Of a stretch of DNA of 27,277 nucleotides, positions 1-6,178 are shown piece after piece. This DNA is from an uncultured Roseburia sp. GTDB lineage: Bacteria > Bacillota > Clostridia > Lachnospirales > Lachnospiraceae. A program made the position numbers and the translations under genes. The notes beneath the pieces were generated by a model. The model was not told where the DNA came from. It saw only the letters and a list, made by a program, of their open reading frames with translations, and searched no databases. The stretch is taken from the NCBI GenBank assembly GCA_900542495.1, contig UQNW01000031.1:1-27277 (forward strand). Direction: 5' to 3'. Within the stretch, counting starts at the first letter, position 1; the number at the start of each line of letters is the position of its first letter.

Positions 1-1408
1 TGTTGTTCTTGCTGTAGTTAACCATCTCTTCAGCCATATCTGTATCACGGATACGTGATTCAGCTGCTGTTGTATTTTCCACAACGTTGTCTAAGTTGTC
101 GATCGTATGCTCAAGTCTGTTCTGGACAGCACCGAGAGCAGAACGCTGGGATGAAACTTTTGCAATGGCGTCAGAAATGGCATCTATTGCATAAGTAGCT
201 GCTGTTCCATTGTCATCTTTAACGTTTAATCCCTTGATTCCAAGGAAATCAGAATTCATAGTGTCAATATCAACCTGAATCTTATTTGTAAGATCTGCGT
301 CAGAGCCCACATGTAAATTGAAGCTTAATGTGTTGGCAACTTGAGCCTGACCAACATGAATTTTAATTGCATTCGTTGCATTGTCAAGCGTCATTGCTGT
401 ATACGTATCATCAATACCTACCTTTGCCTCATTCTTTGTGTCACCAATCTGATTTGCTTTTAATAATTCCTCAGCAGCAAGTGTATATGCCTTCTCTTTG
501 CTGATAACGCTTACGTCATTGTCGTCAATTCCATCTTTGTCATTATCATTAATAAGGCTCAGCTTATTTGTTCCAACTTCAACTGTTCCTGATGTAACTT
601 TTGTAACAATATCAGTGATATTAGCGTAATTAGCATCATGTTCAACACCCGCACCTGTATCAGCCGGTGCCTGTCCGTCTTTATACCAACCTGCTTTATA
701 ACCATCCACTTTCGGATTTGTTCCAGATGGAGCTTTAGCAGCTAAATATTTATAGGTAGTTCCGTTTATTGTAATGTCCTGATGCTGAGTATCAATATCT
801 GCTTTTGTAAGCATATCTTTTAATTCATTACTAGATGCTCCAATTTTGTAAGTTTTTCCAGCAATGCTAACACTATCTCCTGCCTTTAAAGCATCCATTG
901 TAAAGGTAGCTGTTCCATCTCCATTATTAATAAGGGATCCCTTTAAGCCTGCATCATGTGCTTCCAGATTAATTGTCTTTGTTCCCTTGTCTCCCTTTAA
1001 CAGATAAATTTCGTTAAATTTGGTTGTCTCAGCAACACGGTCGATCTCTGTTGTTAACTGGTCAATCTCATCCTGGATCGCCTGACGGTCAGACTCTTTA
1101 GAGTTTGTTCCGTTAGCTGCCTGAACTGCCAGCTCATTCATTCTCTGTAACATGGAGTGAACTTCTGTCAAAGCACCCTCGGCTGTCTGTACAGAAGATA
1201 CACCGTCCTGAGCGTTTGTGGAAGCCTGATCAAGACCACGGATCTGTTTTCTCATTTTTTCAGAAATTGTTAATCCTGCTGCATCATCTGCTGCACGGTT
1301 GATTCTGTAACCAGAAGATAATTTCTCTGTGGATTTGCTCTGTGCTCCTGTTGTGATGTTTAACATTCTGTTGGCGTTCATTGCCTGCATGTTGTGTTGT
1401 ACTACCAT
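1..1408 (-). CDS. Flagellin, filament subunit (C-terminus cut by window edge)
   Basis: Structural subunit of the flagellar filament, exported by the flagellar type III system. The visible 469 codons start MVVQHNMQAMNANRML and carry the conserved N-terminal D0/D1 helices (EKLSSGYRINRAADDAAGL, then GLDQASTNAQDGVSSVQTAEGAL). A variable middle, roughly residues 150-395, follows. The conserved C-terminal D1/D0 region reads SALGAVQNRLEHTI and SRIRDTDMAEEMVNYSKNN and runs off base 1, so roughly 25 residues are probably missing. The start is fixed by AGGAGG at 1417-1422, 8 bases upstream of the ATG. csrA lies 140 bases upstream on the same strand and I see no sigma-28 promoter in that gap, so the two are probably co-transcribed. 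The TLR5-contact region reads LQRMNELAVQAANGT. The family call is very secure; which flagellin type it is cannot be told. Confidence 0.97.
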   Translation of the reverse strand, partial: MVVQHNMQAMNANRMLNITTGAQSKSTEKLSSGYRINRAADDAAGLTISEKMRKQIRGLDQASTNAQDGVSSVQTAEGALTEVHSMLQRMNELAVQAANGTNSKESDRQAIQDEIDQLTTEIDRVAETTKFNEIYLLKGDKGTKTINLEAHDAGLKGSLINNGDGTATFTMDALKAGDSVSIAGKTYKIGASSNELKDMLTKADIDTQHQDITINGTTYKYLAAKAPSGTNPKVDGYKAGWYKDGQAPADTGAGVEHDANYANITDIVTKVTSGTVEVGTNKLSLINDNDKDGIDDNDVSVISKEKAYTLAAEELLKANQIGDTKNEAKVGIDDTYTAMTLDNATNAIKIHVGQAQVANTLSFNLHVGSDADLTNKIQVDIDTMNSDFLGIKGLNVKDDNGTAATYAIDAISDAIAKVSSQRSALGAVQNRLEHTIDNLDNVVENTTAAESRIRDTDMAEEMVNYSKNN

Positions 1409-1416
1409 AATATAAT

Positions 1417-1442
1417 CCTCCTTGTCTCATCTTTTTGATGAG
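1417..1442 (-). promoter_or_regulatory. Flagellin ribosome site with adjacent small hairpin; possible CsrA site 2
   Basis: The mRNA carries AAGGAGG at 1417-1423, which contains the CsrA core ANGGA. Immediately upstream a 6-bp hairpin, CTCATC-AAAAA-GATGAG, occupies 1426-1442. In Bacillus hag leaders one CsrA site overlaps the Shine-Dalgarno in the same way. The role here is inferred from motif and position. Confidence 0.55.
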
Positions 1443-1458
1443 CTATTATGTTTTTCTG

Positions 1459-1476
1459 CGGGGAATCCGTTCCCCG
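1459..1476 (-). promoter_or_regulatory. CsrA-binding hairpin in flagellin leader (site 1)
   Basis: In the mRNA sense the 18 bases form a perfect 7-bp stem, CGGGGAA/TTCCCCG, closing a CGGA loop. The core ACGGA fits the CsrA consensus ANGGA with GGA displayed in a hairpin loop. It lies about 50 bases upstream of the flagellin start codon, between csrA and flagellin. This agrees with known CsrA repression of hag translation in Bacillus. Confidence 0.7.
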
Positions 1477-1548
1477 GGCTTATTTATAACAAACAGAGCG
1501 TCCCGGGTTGTGCCCTGTCTATTACCAGATGATCGTGTGATGCAAAAA

Positions 1549-1833
1549 CTACTCTTTCATCTTTTCTGCATCCCTTTTTGCCTCCGCTTTCATGCGTTCA
1601 TTCCATAAAATCTTTTTAATCTCCGCCTGTGCTTCTTTCGAAATTCCCGGCTCAGCATAATAGGTATCTTTCCTGCGCTCCGGATTTGTTTCTGTTTTAT
1701 TCCGGGCAATATTGACATCTCTCGGTGCATCCACCAGAAGTCTGATATGATTTCCGGCGCCTCCGGCATATACCACGCGGATATTATCGCCAATGTTTAA
1801 ATATTCCCCTTGCTTTAATGAAAGTTTGAGCAT
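1549..1833 (-). CDS. csrA: CsrA-family RNA-binding translational regulator, C-terminally extended
   Basis: Predicted dimeric RNA-binding protein that blocks translation of flagellin mRNA by binding GGA motifs. The first 48 residues align with CsrA: MLKLSLKQGEYLNIGDNIRV, then IRLLVDAPRDVNIAR. Leu4 and the key RNA-contact residue Arg44 are kept. Position 6, normally Arg, is Leu and position 7 is Lys. The protein is 94 residues against the usual 60-75; residues 50-94 form a charged, probably helical tail. A good GGGAGG ribosome site lies just upstream of the ATG. The gene sits directly between the invertible promoter segment and flagellin, so both are probably read from the sigma-28 promoter when it faces them. 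The anti-CsrA protein FliW is not in the window. Confidence 0.85.
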   Translation of the reverse strand: MLKLSLKQGEYLNIGDNIRVVYAGGAGNHIRLLVDAPRDVNIARNKTETNPERRKDTYYAEPGISKEAQAEIKKILWNERMKAEAKRDAEKMKE

Positions 1834-1886
1834 TTGTTACCTCCCTGCACACTTACGTTTTTTGTAATTCCATCCATGATTTTTTT

Positions 1887-1911
1887 GCAACATAACTTAC
1901 AGAAATGTTGC
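1887..1911 (+). repeat. Left inverted site (IRL) of invertible segment
   Basis: 25-bp site GCAACAT-N11-ATGTTGC. Read on the minus strand it matches the right site at 2149-2173 in 23 of 25 positions; the two mismatches lie in the asymmetric 11-bp core. The 7-bp dyad arms around a short core are what tyrosine recombinases recognise. Outer flanks differ: A-rich in the csrA direction here, T-rich at the right site. Confidence 0.85.
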
Positions 1912-2100
1912 GTTTTCGACATGAAACATGCGGATTTTTATTGTTAAATCATGTATCTGCAAATAAAAACACTTTTCCGTTATCATCTGTATTTTCTGCG
2001 GTGCGGTCATACCAAAAAAATGATGGAAGGAAAACCGGTAATAAAAATCATGAGAAAATCCGTTCTTGAGAAAATCTGATAAAAAATTTTATTTCAGGGG

Positions 2101-2127
2101 TAAAGTTTCCGAATGAATATCCGATAT
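2101..2127 (+). promoter_or_regulatory. Sigma-28 (FliA/SigD) promoter, facing away from flagellin
   Basis: TAAAGTTT (2101-2108), 11 bases, TCCGATAT (2120-2127). Against the FliA consensus TAAAGTTT-N11-GCCGATAA this matches 14 of 16 positions with exact spacing. It is also close to the Bacillus SigD form with CCGATAT. The direction is rightward, but the nearest flagellar genes lie to the left and on the minus strand. It would serve them only after inversion of the segment. Confidence 0.85.
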
Positions 2128-2140
2128 AGAATTTGTAAAC

Positions 2141-2181
2141 AAAAAAATGCAACATTTCTGTAAGAAATGTTGCATTTTTTT
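2141..2181 (+). terminator. Hairpin plus T-run containing the right inverted site
   Basis: A perfect 19-bp stem (2141-2159 with 2163-2181) with a 3-base GTA loop. The stem ends in seven A-T pairs, so a T7 run closes the 3' side. It starts only about 14 bases past the sigma-28 -10 element and would stop rightward transcripts before the recombinase. The left inverted site has only the 7-bp core stem and lacks a T-run in the csrA direction, so it should not terminate. Confidence 0.65.
2149..2173 (+). repeat. Right inverted site (IRR) of invertible segment
   Basis: 25-bp site GCAACAT-N11-ATGTTGC with core TTCTGTAAGAA. The reverse complement of the left core is TTCTGTAAGTT, so the two sites are related as inverted, not direct, copies. 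That geometry gives inversion, not excision. Confidence 0.85.
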
Positions 2182-2182
2182 A

Positions 2183-2210
2183 TTTACTCACAATTTATAC
2201 ATTGTATATA
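2183..2210 (+). promoter_or_regulatory. Candidate sigma-A promoter of the switch recombinase, with palindrome
   Basis: TTTACT (2183-2188), 16 bases, TATATA (2205-2210), lying outside the invertible segment, so the recombinase can be expressed in either orientation. A 13-bp palindrome, TATACA-T-TGTATA (2196-2208), overlaps the -10 box and could be an operator. The promoter match is moderate. Confidence 0.5.
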
Positions 2211-2289
2211 CAGCCATTTTGGGATATAACTGTGGATGTCTAAGTGCAGAAACTGCACAATTTATCATGAATTTGAGGAGGTAATTCCC

Positions 2290-2868
2290 ATGGGAACCAC
2301 GCAGCCAATCAGAAAAGAGGACGAGTTATATTCATTCCGTATGTATTATGCAGATGAAAAACCGAATGTCCGCAATTATACACTCATTGTCCTCGGTTTA
2401 AATACCGCACTCCGTATTGGTGATCTATTATCTTTAAAATGGTCATCTGTATACAACTTCCAATTTCAAAGCTTTTACGACCACATTTTGATCCACGAAC
2501 AAAAAACCGGAAAACGAAATAATGTTCTTTTAAATGCCACTGCAAAGGATGCACTGCAGGCATATTTCAATGAGCGGTCCCCGGAGGAAGGCGAATATAT
2601 TTTCACGAAAACAACCTGTCACGAAAAGCCGCTCAACCGCTCTCAGGCATACCGGATCGTCAAAACTGCCGCAGTTCACACCACACAGGAAGACTGCATC
2701 AGTTGTCATTCCCTCAGGAAAACATTTGGTTATCATGCATGGAAACAGGGAACTCCGCCAGCACTTTTAATGGATATTTATAATCACTCCTCCTACCGCA
2801 TCACCCAGCATTATCTCGGAATCAGCCAGGATGAACGTGATGAGATTTATCTGAAACTTGATCTATGA
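2290..2868 (+). CDS. Short tyrosine recombinase (FimB/RecV-like), candidate flagellin-switch invertase
   Basis: A catalytic-domain-only tyrosine recombinase of 192 residues, the size class of phase-switch invertases such as FimB/FimE. From ATG 2290 the active-site set is complete: Arg42 (TALRIGDLL), Lys72/Lys75 (EQKTGK), His140-Arg143 (CHSLRK), His166 (YNHSS) and the nucleophile Tyr175 (QHYLGI). It lacks the N-terminal core-binding domain of phage integrases. An in-frame ATG exists at 2236, but GAGGAGGT at 2275-2282 places the start at 2290. It is the only recognised plus-strand gene of the window, 116 bases beyond the right inverted site, and its stop overlaps the convergent dihydrouridine synthase gene by 6 bases. 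The family is sure; its target is inferred from adjacency. Confidence 0.9.
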   Translation: MGTTQPIRKEDELYSFRMYYADEKPNVRNYTLIVLGLNTALRIGDLLSLKWSSVYNFQFQSFYDHILIHEQKTGKRNNVLLNATAKDALQAYFNERSPEEGEYIFTKTTCHEKPLNRSQAYRIVKTAAVHTTQEDCISCHSLRKTFGYHAWKQGTPPALLMDIYNHSSYRITQHYLGISQDERDEIYLKLDL

Positions 2869-3855
2869 CCGCTCCTGCTGCAGTTTCTGCTCCCGGAACA
2901 GTGTATCCACGATCACATAGTACTCTGCAAGGCGTTCCGTCTTTTTGATCTTCTTGAGATACCTTTCCGGATTTGTGAAGCTTTTGCCCATATAGCACCA
3001 GAGTTCTTTCATTTTAAATAACGTGTTACGGTCACCGGACATCACGCCTTTGTAGCCATCACAGATATCATCATGGAATGCACGGAGCGTCTGCTTGTCC
3101 ACTACATTGTACGGTTGGTTTCCAAGCGGTACGTCCGCATCTTGGACAGCGAACCGAGCCTCCACCCTCCGAAGTTCTCCAACCAGCCACGGATTTTGTA
3201 AAATACCTCTGCCTAACATCACCTTTTCTGTCACCGGAAATGCCTGCCGAAACTTCTCATACGCCTCAACCGAATGAATATCTCCGTTAAAACAAAGGGA
3301 GTGCCTGCTATGTTCCACCGCATATTGATATTGCTCCATGCGGGGTGGATATTTGTAAAAATCTTTCTGGATCCTTGGATGCACGATCAGCTCTGACAAT
3401 GGATATTTTTCATAAATGGCAAGAATGGTCTCCCACTCCTCCGGAGAATCTTTTCCGACTCTGGTTTTGATGGAGATTTTGCAGTCGCTTGCATTAAAAA
3501 TTTTATCAAGAAAGCTGTCCAGCTGATCCGGTACTGCAAGAAATCCGGATCCCCTGTTTTTTGCCACGACCGTGCCGGACGGACAGCCGAGGTTTAAATT
3601 CACTTCATCATAACCATATTGCTTCAACTGTTTTACGATTGAAATAAAATCGTCCGCCTGATTTGTCAGGATCTGCGGAACAACCTCCATTCCCTGATTA
3701 TGTTCCGGATCAATATCCTTTTTCACTTTGAAATCCAATTTTTTATTTGTGATAAATGGAGTGAAATACCGGTCAATATCATGAAAATATTTCTGATATG
3801 CATTACGGTAAATATAGCCGGTCAATCCCTCCATCGGTGCCATATAATATTTCAT
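2863..3855 (-). CDS. dus: tRNA-dihydrouridine synthase (DusA/B/C superfamily)
   Basis: FMN- and NADPH-dependent enzyme that reduces specific uridines in tRNA to dihydrouridine. The 330 residues form a TIM barrel. The FMN-binding start is MAPMEGLTGY, the catalytic cysteine lies in NLNLGCPSG, and late motifs are IVHPRIQKDFY, FNGDI and MLGRGILQNPWL. A TTG at 3873 would give six more residues. However, AGGA at 3865-3868 is 9 bases upstream of ATG 3855 and overlaps the other possible ATG at 3864, so 3855 is preferred. A promoter is visible at 3950-3978. The gene is convergent with the recombinase and overlaps it by 6 bases. The subfamily is not resolved. Confidence 0.93.
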   Translation of the reverse strand: MKYYMAPMEGLTGYIYRNAYQKYFHDIDRYFTPFITNKKLDFKVKKDIDPEHNQGMEVVPQILTNQADDFISIVKQLKQYGYDEVNLNLGCPSGTVVAKNRGSGFLAVPDQLDSFLDKIFNASDCKISIKTRVGKDSPEEWETILAIYEKYPLSELIVHPRIQKDFYKYPPRMEQYQYAVEHSRHSLCFNGDIHSVEAYEKFRQAFPVTEKVMLGRGILQNPWLVGELRRVEARFAVQDADVPLGNQPYNVVDKQTLRAFHDDICDGYKGVMSGDRNTLFKMKELWCYMGKSFTNPERYLKKIKKTERLAEYYVIVDTLFREQKLQQERS

Positions 3856-3949
3856 TTTTTCCATTCCTAGCAATCATTTTTGTCTGCCAGATGTTCTCAC
3901 TTGTCCAAATCCTGCAGACTTTCTATTCTATCTCACATGAGTCGGATTT

Positions 3950-3978
3950 ATCTTATCATACTGCTTCTTCTCTTTCAA
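3950..3978 (-). promoter_or_regulatory. Candidate promoter of dus
   Basis: On the minus strand TTGAAA (3973-3978), 17 bases, TAAGAT (3950-3955). It sits between the dus start and the stop of the upstream membrane protein gene, so dus can be transcribed independently. Confidence 0.55.
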
Positions 3979-4003
3979 ATCAGTTTTTTGAACATAAATT
4001 TCC

Positions 4004-5404
4004 CTACTGCCGGTTCTGTATGATCTGATAAATCTCCTCCGTCTGCGCATCATCATACCCGCTCATGTAATAGTCCGTTCCATCTGCCGTAAAATGTAAA
4101 AACTCCGTATTCTCCGGATTTAAAAACACCTCACATTTTCCTACATTGCGGATGAAAAAGGTTCCCTTTTCCAGTGTATCCATCGCTGTTCCACAGGATT
4201 TGCTCCACGACGGAAGTTCTGTTATTTTATCAAGATTTTCGATATCTGTCACGTCAATCTCATAATCTACATTCAGATGTTTTGCATAAAGTGTCTGATT
4301 TTCCACTTGAAGTCTGATCGGCGTAAAATCAAGCATAATAAGCCAGATGCACATTGCCGGGATTGTTACGATCAGCACTATCACGGAAAAAATAGTCATT
4401 CCTTTTCCTAATGGGGTTGCCAGATTCATCGTTGTTCCAATTCCAACCTTTTTCGTTACCATGCTGTGGCGGTTTTCCGGATTATAATAAAAAATTCCTC
4501 CGATCCAATGTCTGTCATCTGCCTCGCTGGCGGTTAGATCCTGTTTGCTCTCATAGGCGCGTTCCACATTTTTCATCTGGTGCATCAGAAGAACCGCAAG
4601 CCCGCATATCAGCAGTGTATAGACAACAGAAGCAATCAGCACGGACATTCCCATATCCGCTATCCAAAGAGCAGACACCGGTATGGTAAACAAAAACAAC
4701 GTATTCATCCAGTTAGCCGCAAGCCAGAATTTTTTCCATATATTTTTCTTTGCCCGCGTAAAATTCAGATTAATGTCACTGTCACTGCTTATGACTGTCA
4801 CCGGCTGTTTATCCATCCAGACCGCACACACCCACAGCAATAGTCCGCACAACCACATGATCACACATAACCAACTGACACTTCCTAATTCCACATTTTT
4901 TGCAAAATCCGGGAAAATGATTTTTACTAATAACGGCATCAGCGAAATGACTAATCCCACCAGATTCGGCAGAAAAAATGTTAAAAACTTCACGCGCCTT
5001 ACTTTTCCGACCGCTTTCAGTTCCACATAGTGCTCCATAACTGCGCTGTCATACAGTTTCTGTTCTCTTTTCCACTTTTTCAATGCACCGTTCGCATGTA
5101 TCAACGGAAGGCACAGTAACCCGATCACCAAAAGTATCCACATCATCCAGATTGTCAGCTGGATCGACATGTATTTTGTGAAAAAGCTTGTAAACGGAAC
5201 GAGCATTAAAATGATAACATATCTCTTCATCTCCGTTTGAAACTTTTCAACAATTTCCTGTACTTTAGGCTCTTTTATCCACTCCGGTTTCATATTTACT
5301 GCAAACAGACATCCGTTGGCATATTGATACTGCCCACGGAAGCAAAAATAGAGGACTAATAAAACCGGATACATTGTGAAAAACATAATTATGTTTACGA
5401 TCAT
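4004..5404 (-). CDS. Multi-pass membrane protein, DUF1648/DUF5808-like
   Basis: A 466-residue integral membrane protein of unknown function. Hydrophobic segments lie near residues 1-20, 62-79, 84-103, 140-163, 176-196, 232-248, 253-275 and 337-357. A motif at residues 296-332 (WIGGIFYYNP, later KKVGIGTTMN) is typical of DUF5808, the part often paired with DUF1648. The last 100 residues are a soluble tail with beta character, possibly PH-like. The AAGGGAG ribosome site supports ATG 5404. The YtrA-type regulator gene lies 99 bases upstream on the same strand, a common pairing for this family, so the two are probably one unit. No biochemical role can be assigned. Confidence 0.75.
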   Translation of the reverse strand: MIVNIIMFFTMYPVLLVLYFCFRGQYQYANGCLFAVNMKPEWIKEPKVQEIVEKFQTEMKRYVIILMLVPFTSFFTKYMSIQLTIWMMWILLVIGLLCLPLIHANGALKKWKREQKLYDSAVMEHYVELKAVGKVRRVKFLTFFLPNLVGLVISLMPLLVKIIFPDFAKNVELGSVSWLCVIMWLCGLLLWVCAVWMDKQPVTVISSDSDINLNFTRAKKNIWKKFWLAANWMNTLFLFTIPVSALWIADMGMSVLIASVVYTLLICGLAVLLMHQMKNVERAYESKQDLTASEADDRHWIGGIFYYNPENRHSMVTKKVGIGTTMNLATPLGKGMTIFSVIVLIVTIPAMCIWLIMLDFTPIRLQVENQTLYAKHLNVDYEIDVTDIENLDKITELPSWSKSCGTAMDTLEKGTFFIRNVGKCEVFLNPENTEFLHFTADGTDYYMSGYDDAQTEEIYQIIQNRQ

Positions 5405-5432
5405 ATTTTTTCTCCCTTCAAGGTTGGATTGT

Positions 5433-5488
5433 AATAGGTGTTTGCGAAACTCAATTCACATTTTCTAGAAGTTTCGCCATTATCTATT
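5433..5488. repeat. Imperfect inverted repeat between GntR gene and membrane protein gene
   Basis: AATAG (5433-5437) and GCGAAACT (5444-5451) are mirrored by AGTTTCGC (5470-5477) and CTATT (5484-5488). A partial copy of the right arm, AGTTTCGCAATCGTCTATTA, appears at 7091-7110 in another intergenic gap, again with CAATTCA upstream. This may be a small dispersed repeat; it has no terminator T-run. Confidence 0.45.
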
Positions 5489-5503
5489 GGATTACTATAT
5501 GTT

Positions 5504-5866
5504 TTATTCATACAATTCCCCGCAGACTTCAAAAAATTCTTCCTTCGTCATGCCGCTGACCTTCGCTTCCGATATGATCTGCTGCAACAGTTCTTTAGAC
5601 TTTTCCGAAAGTTCTTTTGTCTCTGTAAATTCCTTCCTCACCCGCGCGCCGCTTCTCCGGTCGGCGTATATATACCCTTCCTGCTTTAGCAGACCGTAGG
5701 CTTTGTTCACCGTCATGGCATTGATACCGATCTCCTCTGCAAGCCCCCGGACTGTCGGAAGCTGTTCGCCCGGTGCGAGTCTTCCGTCCGAAATTCCCTG
5801 TACGATCTGGTTGCGGATCTGCTGGTAAATCGGAATCTCGGACATTTCATTTATGGATATGACCAT
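5504..5866 (-). CDS. GntR-family transcriptional regulator, YtrA subfamily
   Basis: A 120-residue DNA-binding repressor type. A winged helix-turn-helix fills residues 10-75 (IPIYQQIRNQIVQGI, LPTVRGLAEEIGINAMTVNKAY, then the wing YADRRSGARV). The short helical tail of about 40 residues is what defines the YtrA group, which lacks a large ligand domain. GGAGG lies 8 bases upstream of ATG 5866. The promoter just upstream is covered by a 43-bp perfect palindrome with a 7-bp centre, the long operator type used by YtrA-like repressors, so autoregulation is likely. The downstream membrane protein is the probable second target. The inducer is unknown. Confidence 0.88.
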   Translation of the reverse strand: MVISINEMSEIPIYQQIRNQIVQGISDGRLAPGEQLPTVRGLAEEIGINAMTVNKAYGLLKQEGYIYADRRSGARVRKEFTETKELSEKSKELLQQIISEAKVSGMTKEEFFEVCGELYE

Positions 5867-5947
5867 GTGGAGTCCTCCTGTCTTTTTCTCATTTTGTCAA
5901 TCTTTTCGTCTTTCTTATCCATTTCTCACTGGATCTTGTCAAAAAAA

Positions 5948-5996
5948 TATGTATTGTTTGTATTAACTATTATAATACAAACAATACATACGTCAA
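5948..5996 (-). promoter_or_regulatory. Promoter overlapped by 43-bp palindromic operator of the GntR unit
   Basis: Two 18-base arms (5948-5965 and 5973-5990) are perfect inverted copies around a 7-base centre. On the minus strand the promoter is TTGACG (5991-5996), 16 bases, TATAAT (5969-5974). The -10 box therefore lies in the palindrome centre and the -35 box touches its edge. Repressor binding would block polymerase. The rest of the gap to 6178 shows nothing recognisable. Confidence 0.8.
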
Positions 5997-6178
5997 GTAA
6001 AACATGTTCAGATCACTTTAAAACGTCCCGCATCATCTGCGTACATTGCGTTTGTCTCTTCTGCTGCATTTTTATCCAGCTTCGATATGATCTCTTCACT
6101 ATTTTCAGTGGACTGCTTTATCTGCTGCCTTAGATTGTCTCTTTTAAGAATTTTGGAATCGGCATCACCTGCCGGAAT

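Larger units (their letters stand above)
1887..2173. other. Putative invertible promoter segment (flagellin phase switch)
   Basis: A 237-bp interior (1912-2148) is bounded by the two 25-bp sites in inverted orientation. The interior is AT-rich, has no credible gene, and contains a single strong sigma-28 promoter on the plus strand. Left of it csrA and flagellin face away; right of it is a short tyrosine recombinase. The design matches known invertible promoters (E. coli fim, C. difficile flg switch with RecV). As assembled, the promoter faces the recombinase side, that is, away from flagellin. Inversion itself is inferred and not seen. Confidence 0.8.

Noticed and set aside
1409..1548. A separate sigma-28 promoter for flagellin
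   Set aside because: No TAAA/CCGATA pair with correct spacing was found on the minus strand in this gap.
2141..2181. The right site as a plain terminator between divergent genes
   Set aside because: No gene ends there, and its core recurs in inverted form at 1887-1911 with directional asymmetry, which a terminator alone does not explain.
2236..2289. Longer N-terminus of the switch recombinase
   Set aside because: The strong GAGGAGGT just before ATG 2290 and poor context of ATG 2236 favour the shorter protein.
4411..5030. Plus-strand open frames opposite the membrane protein gene
   Set aside because: They mirror a strongly hydrophobic gene and have no start signals or family features.
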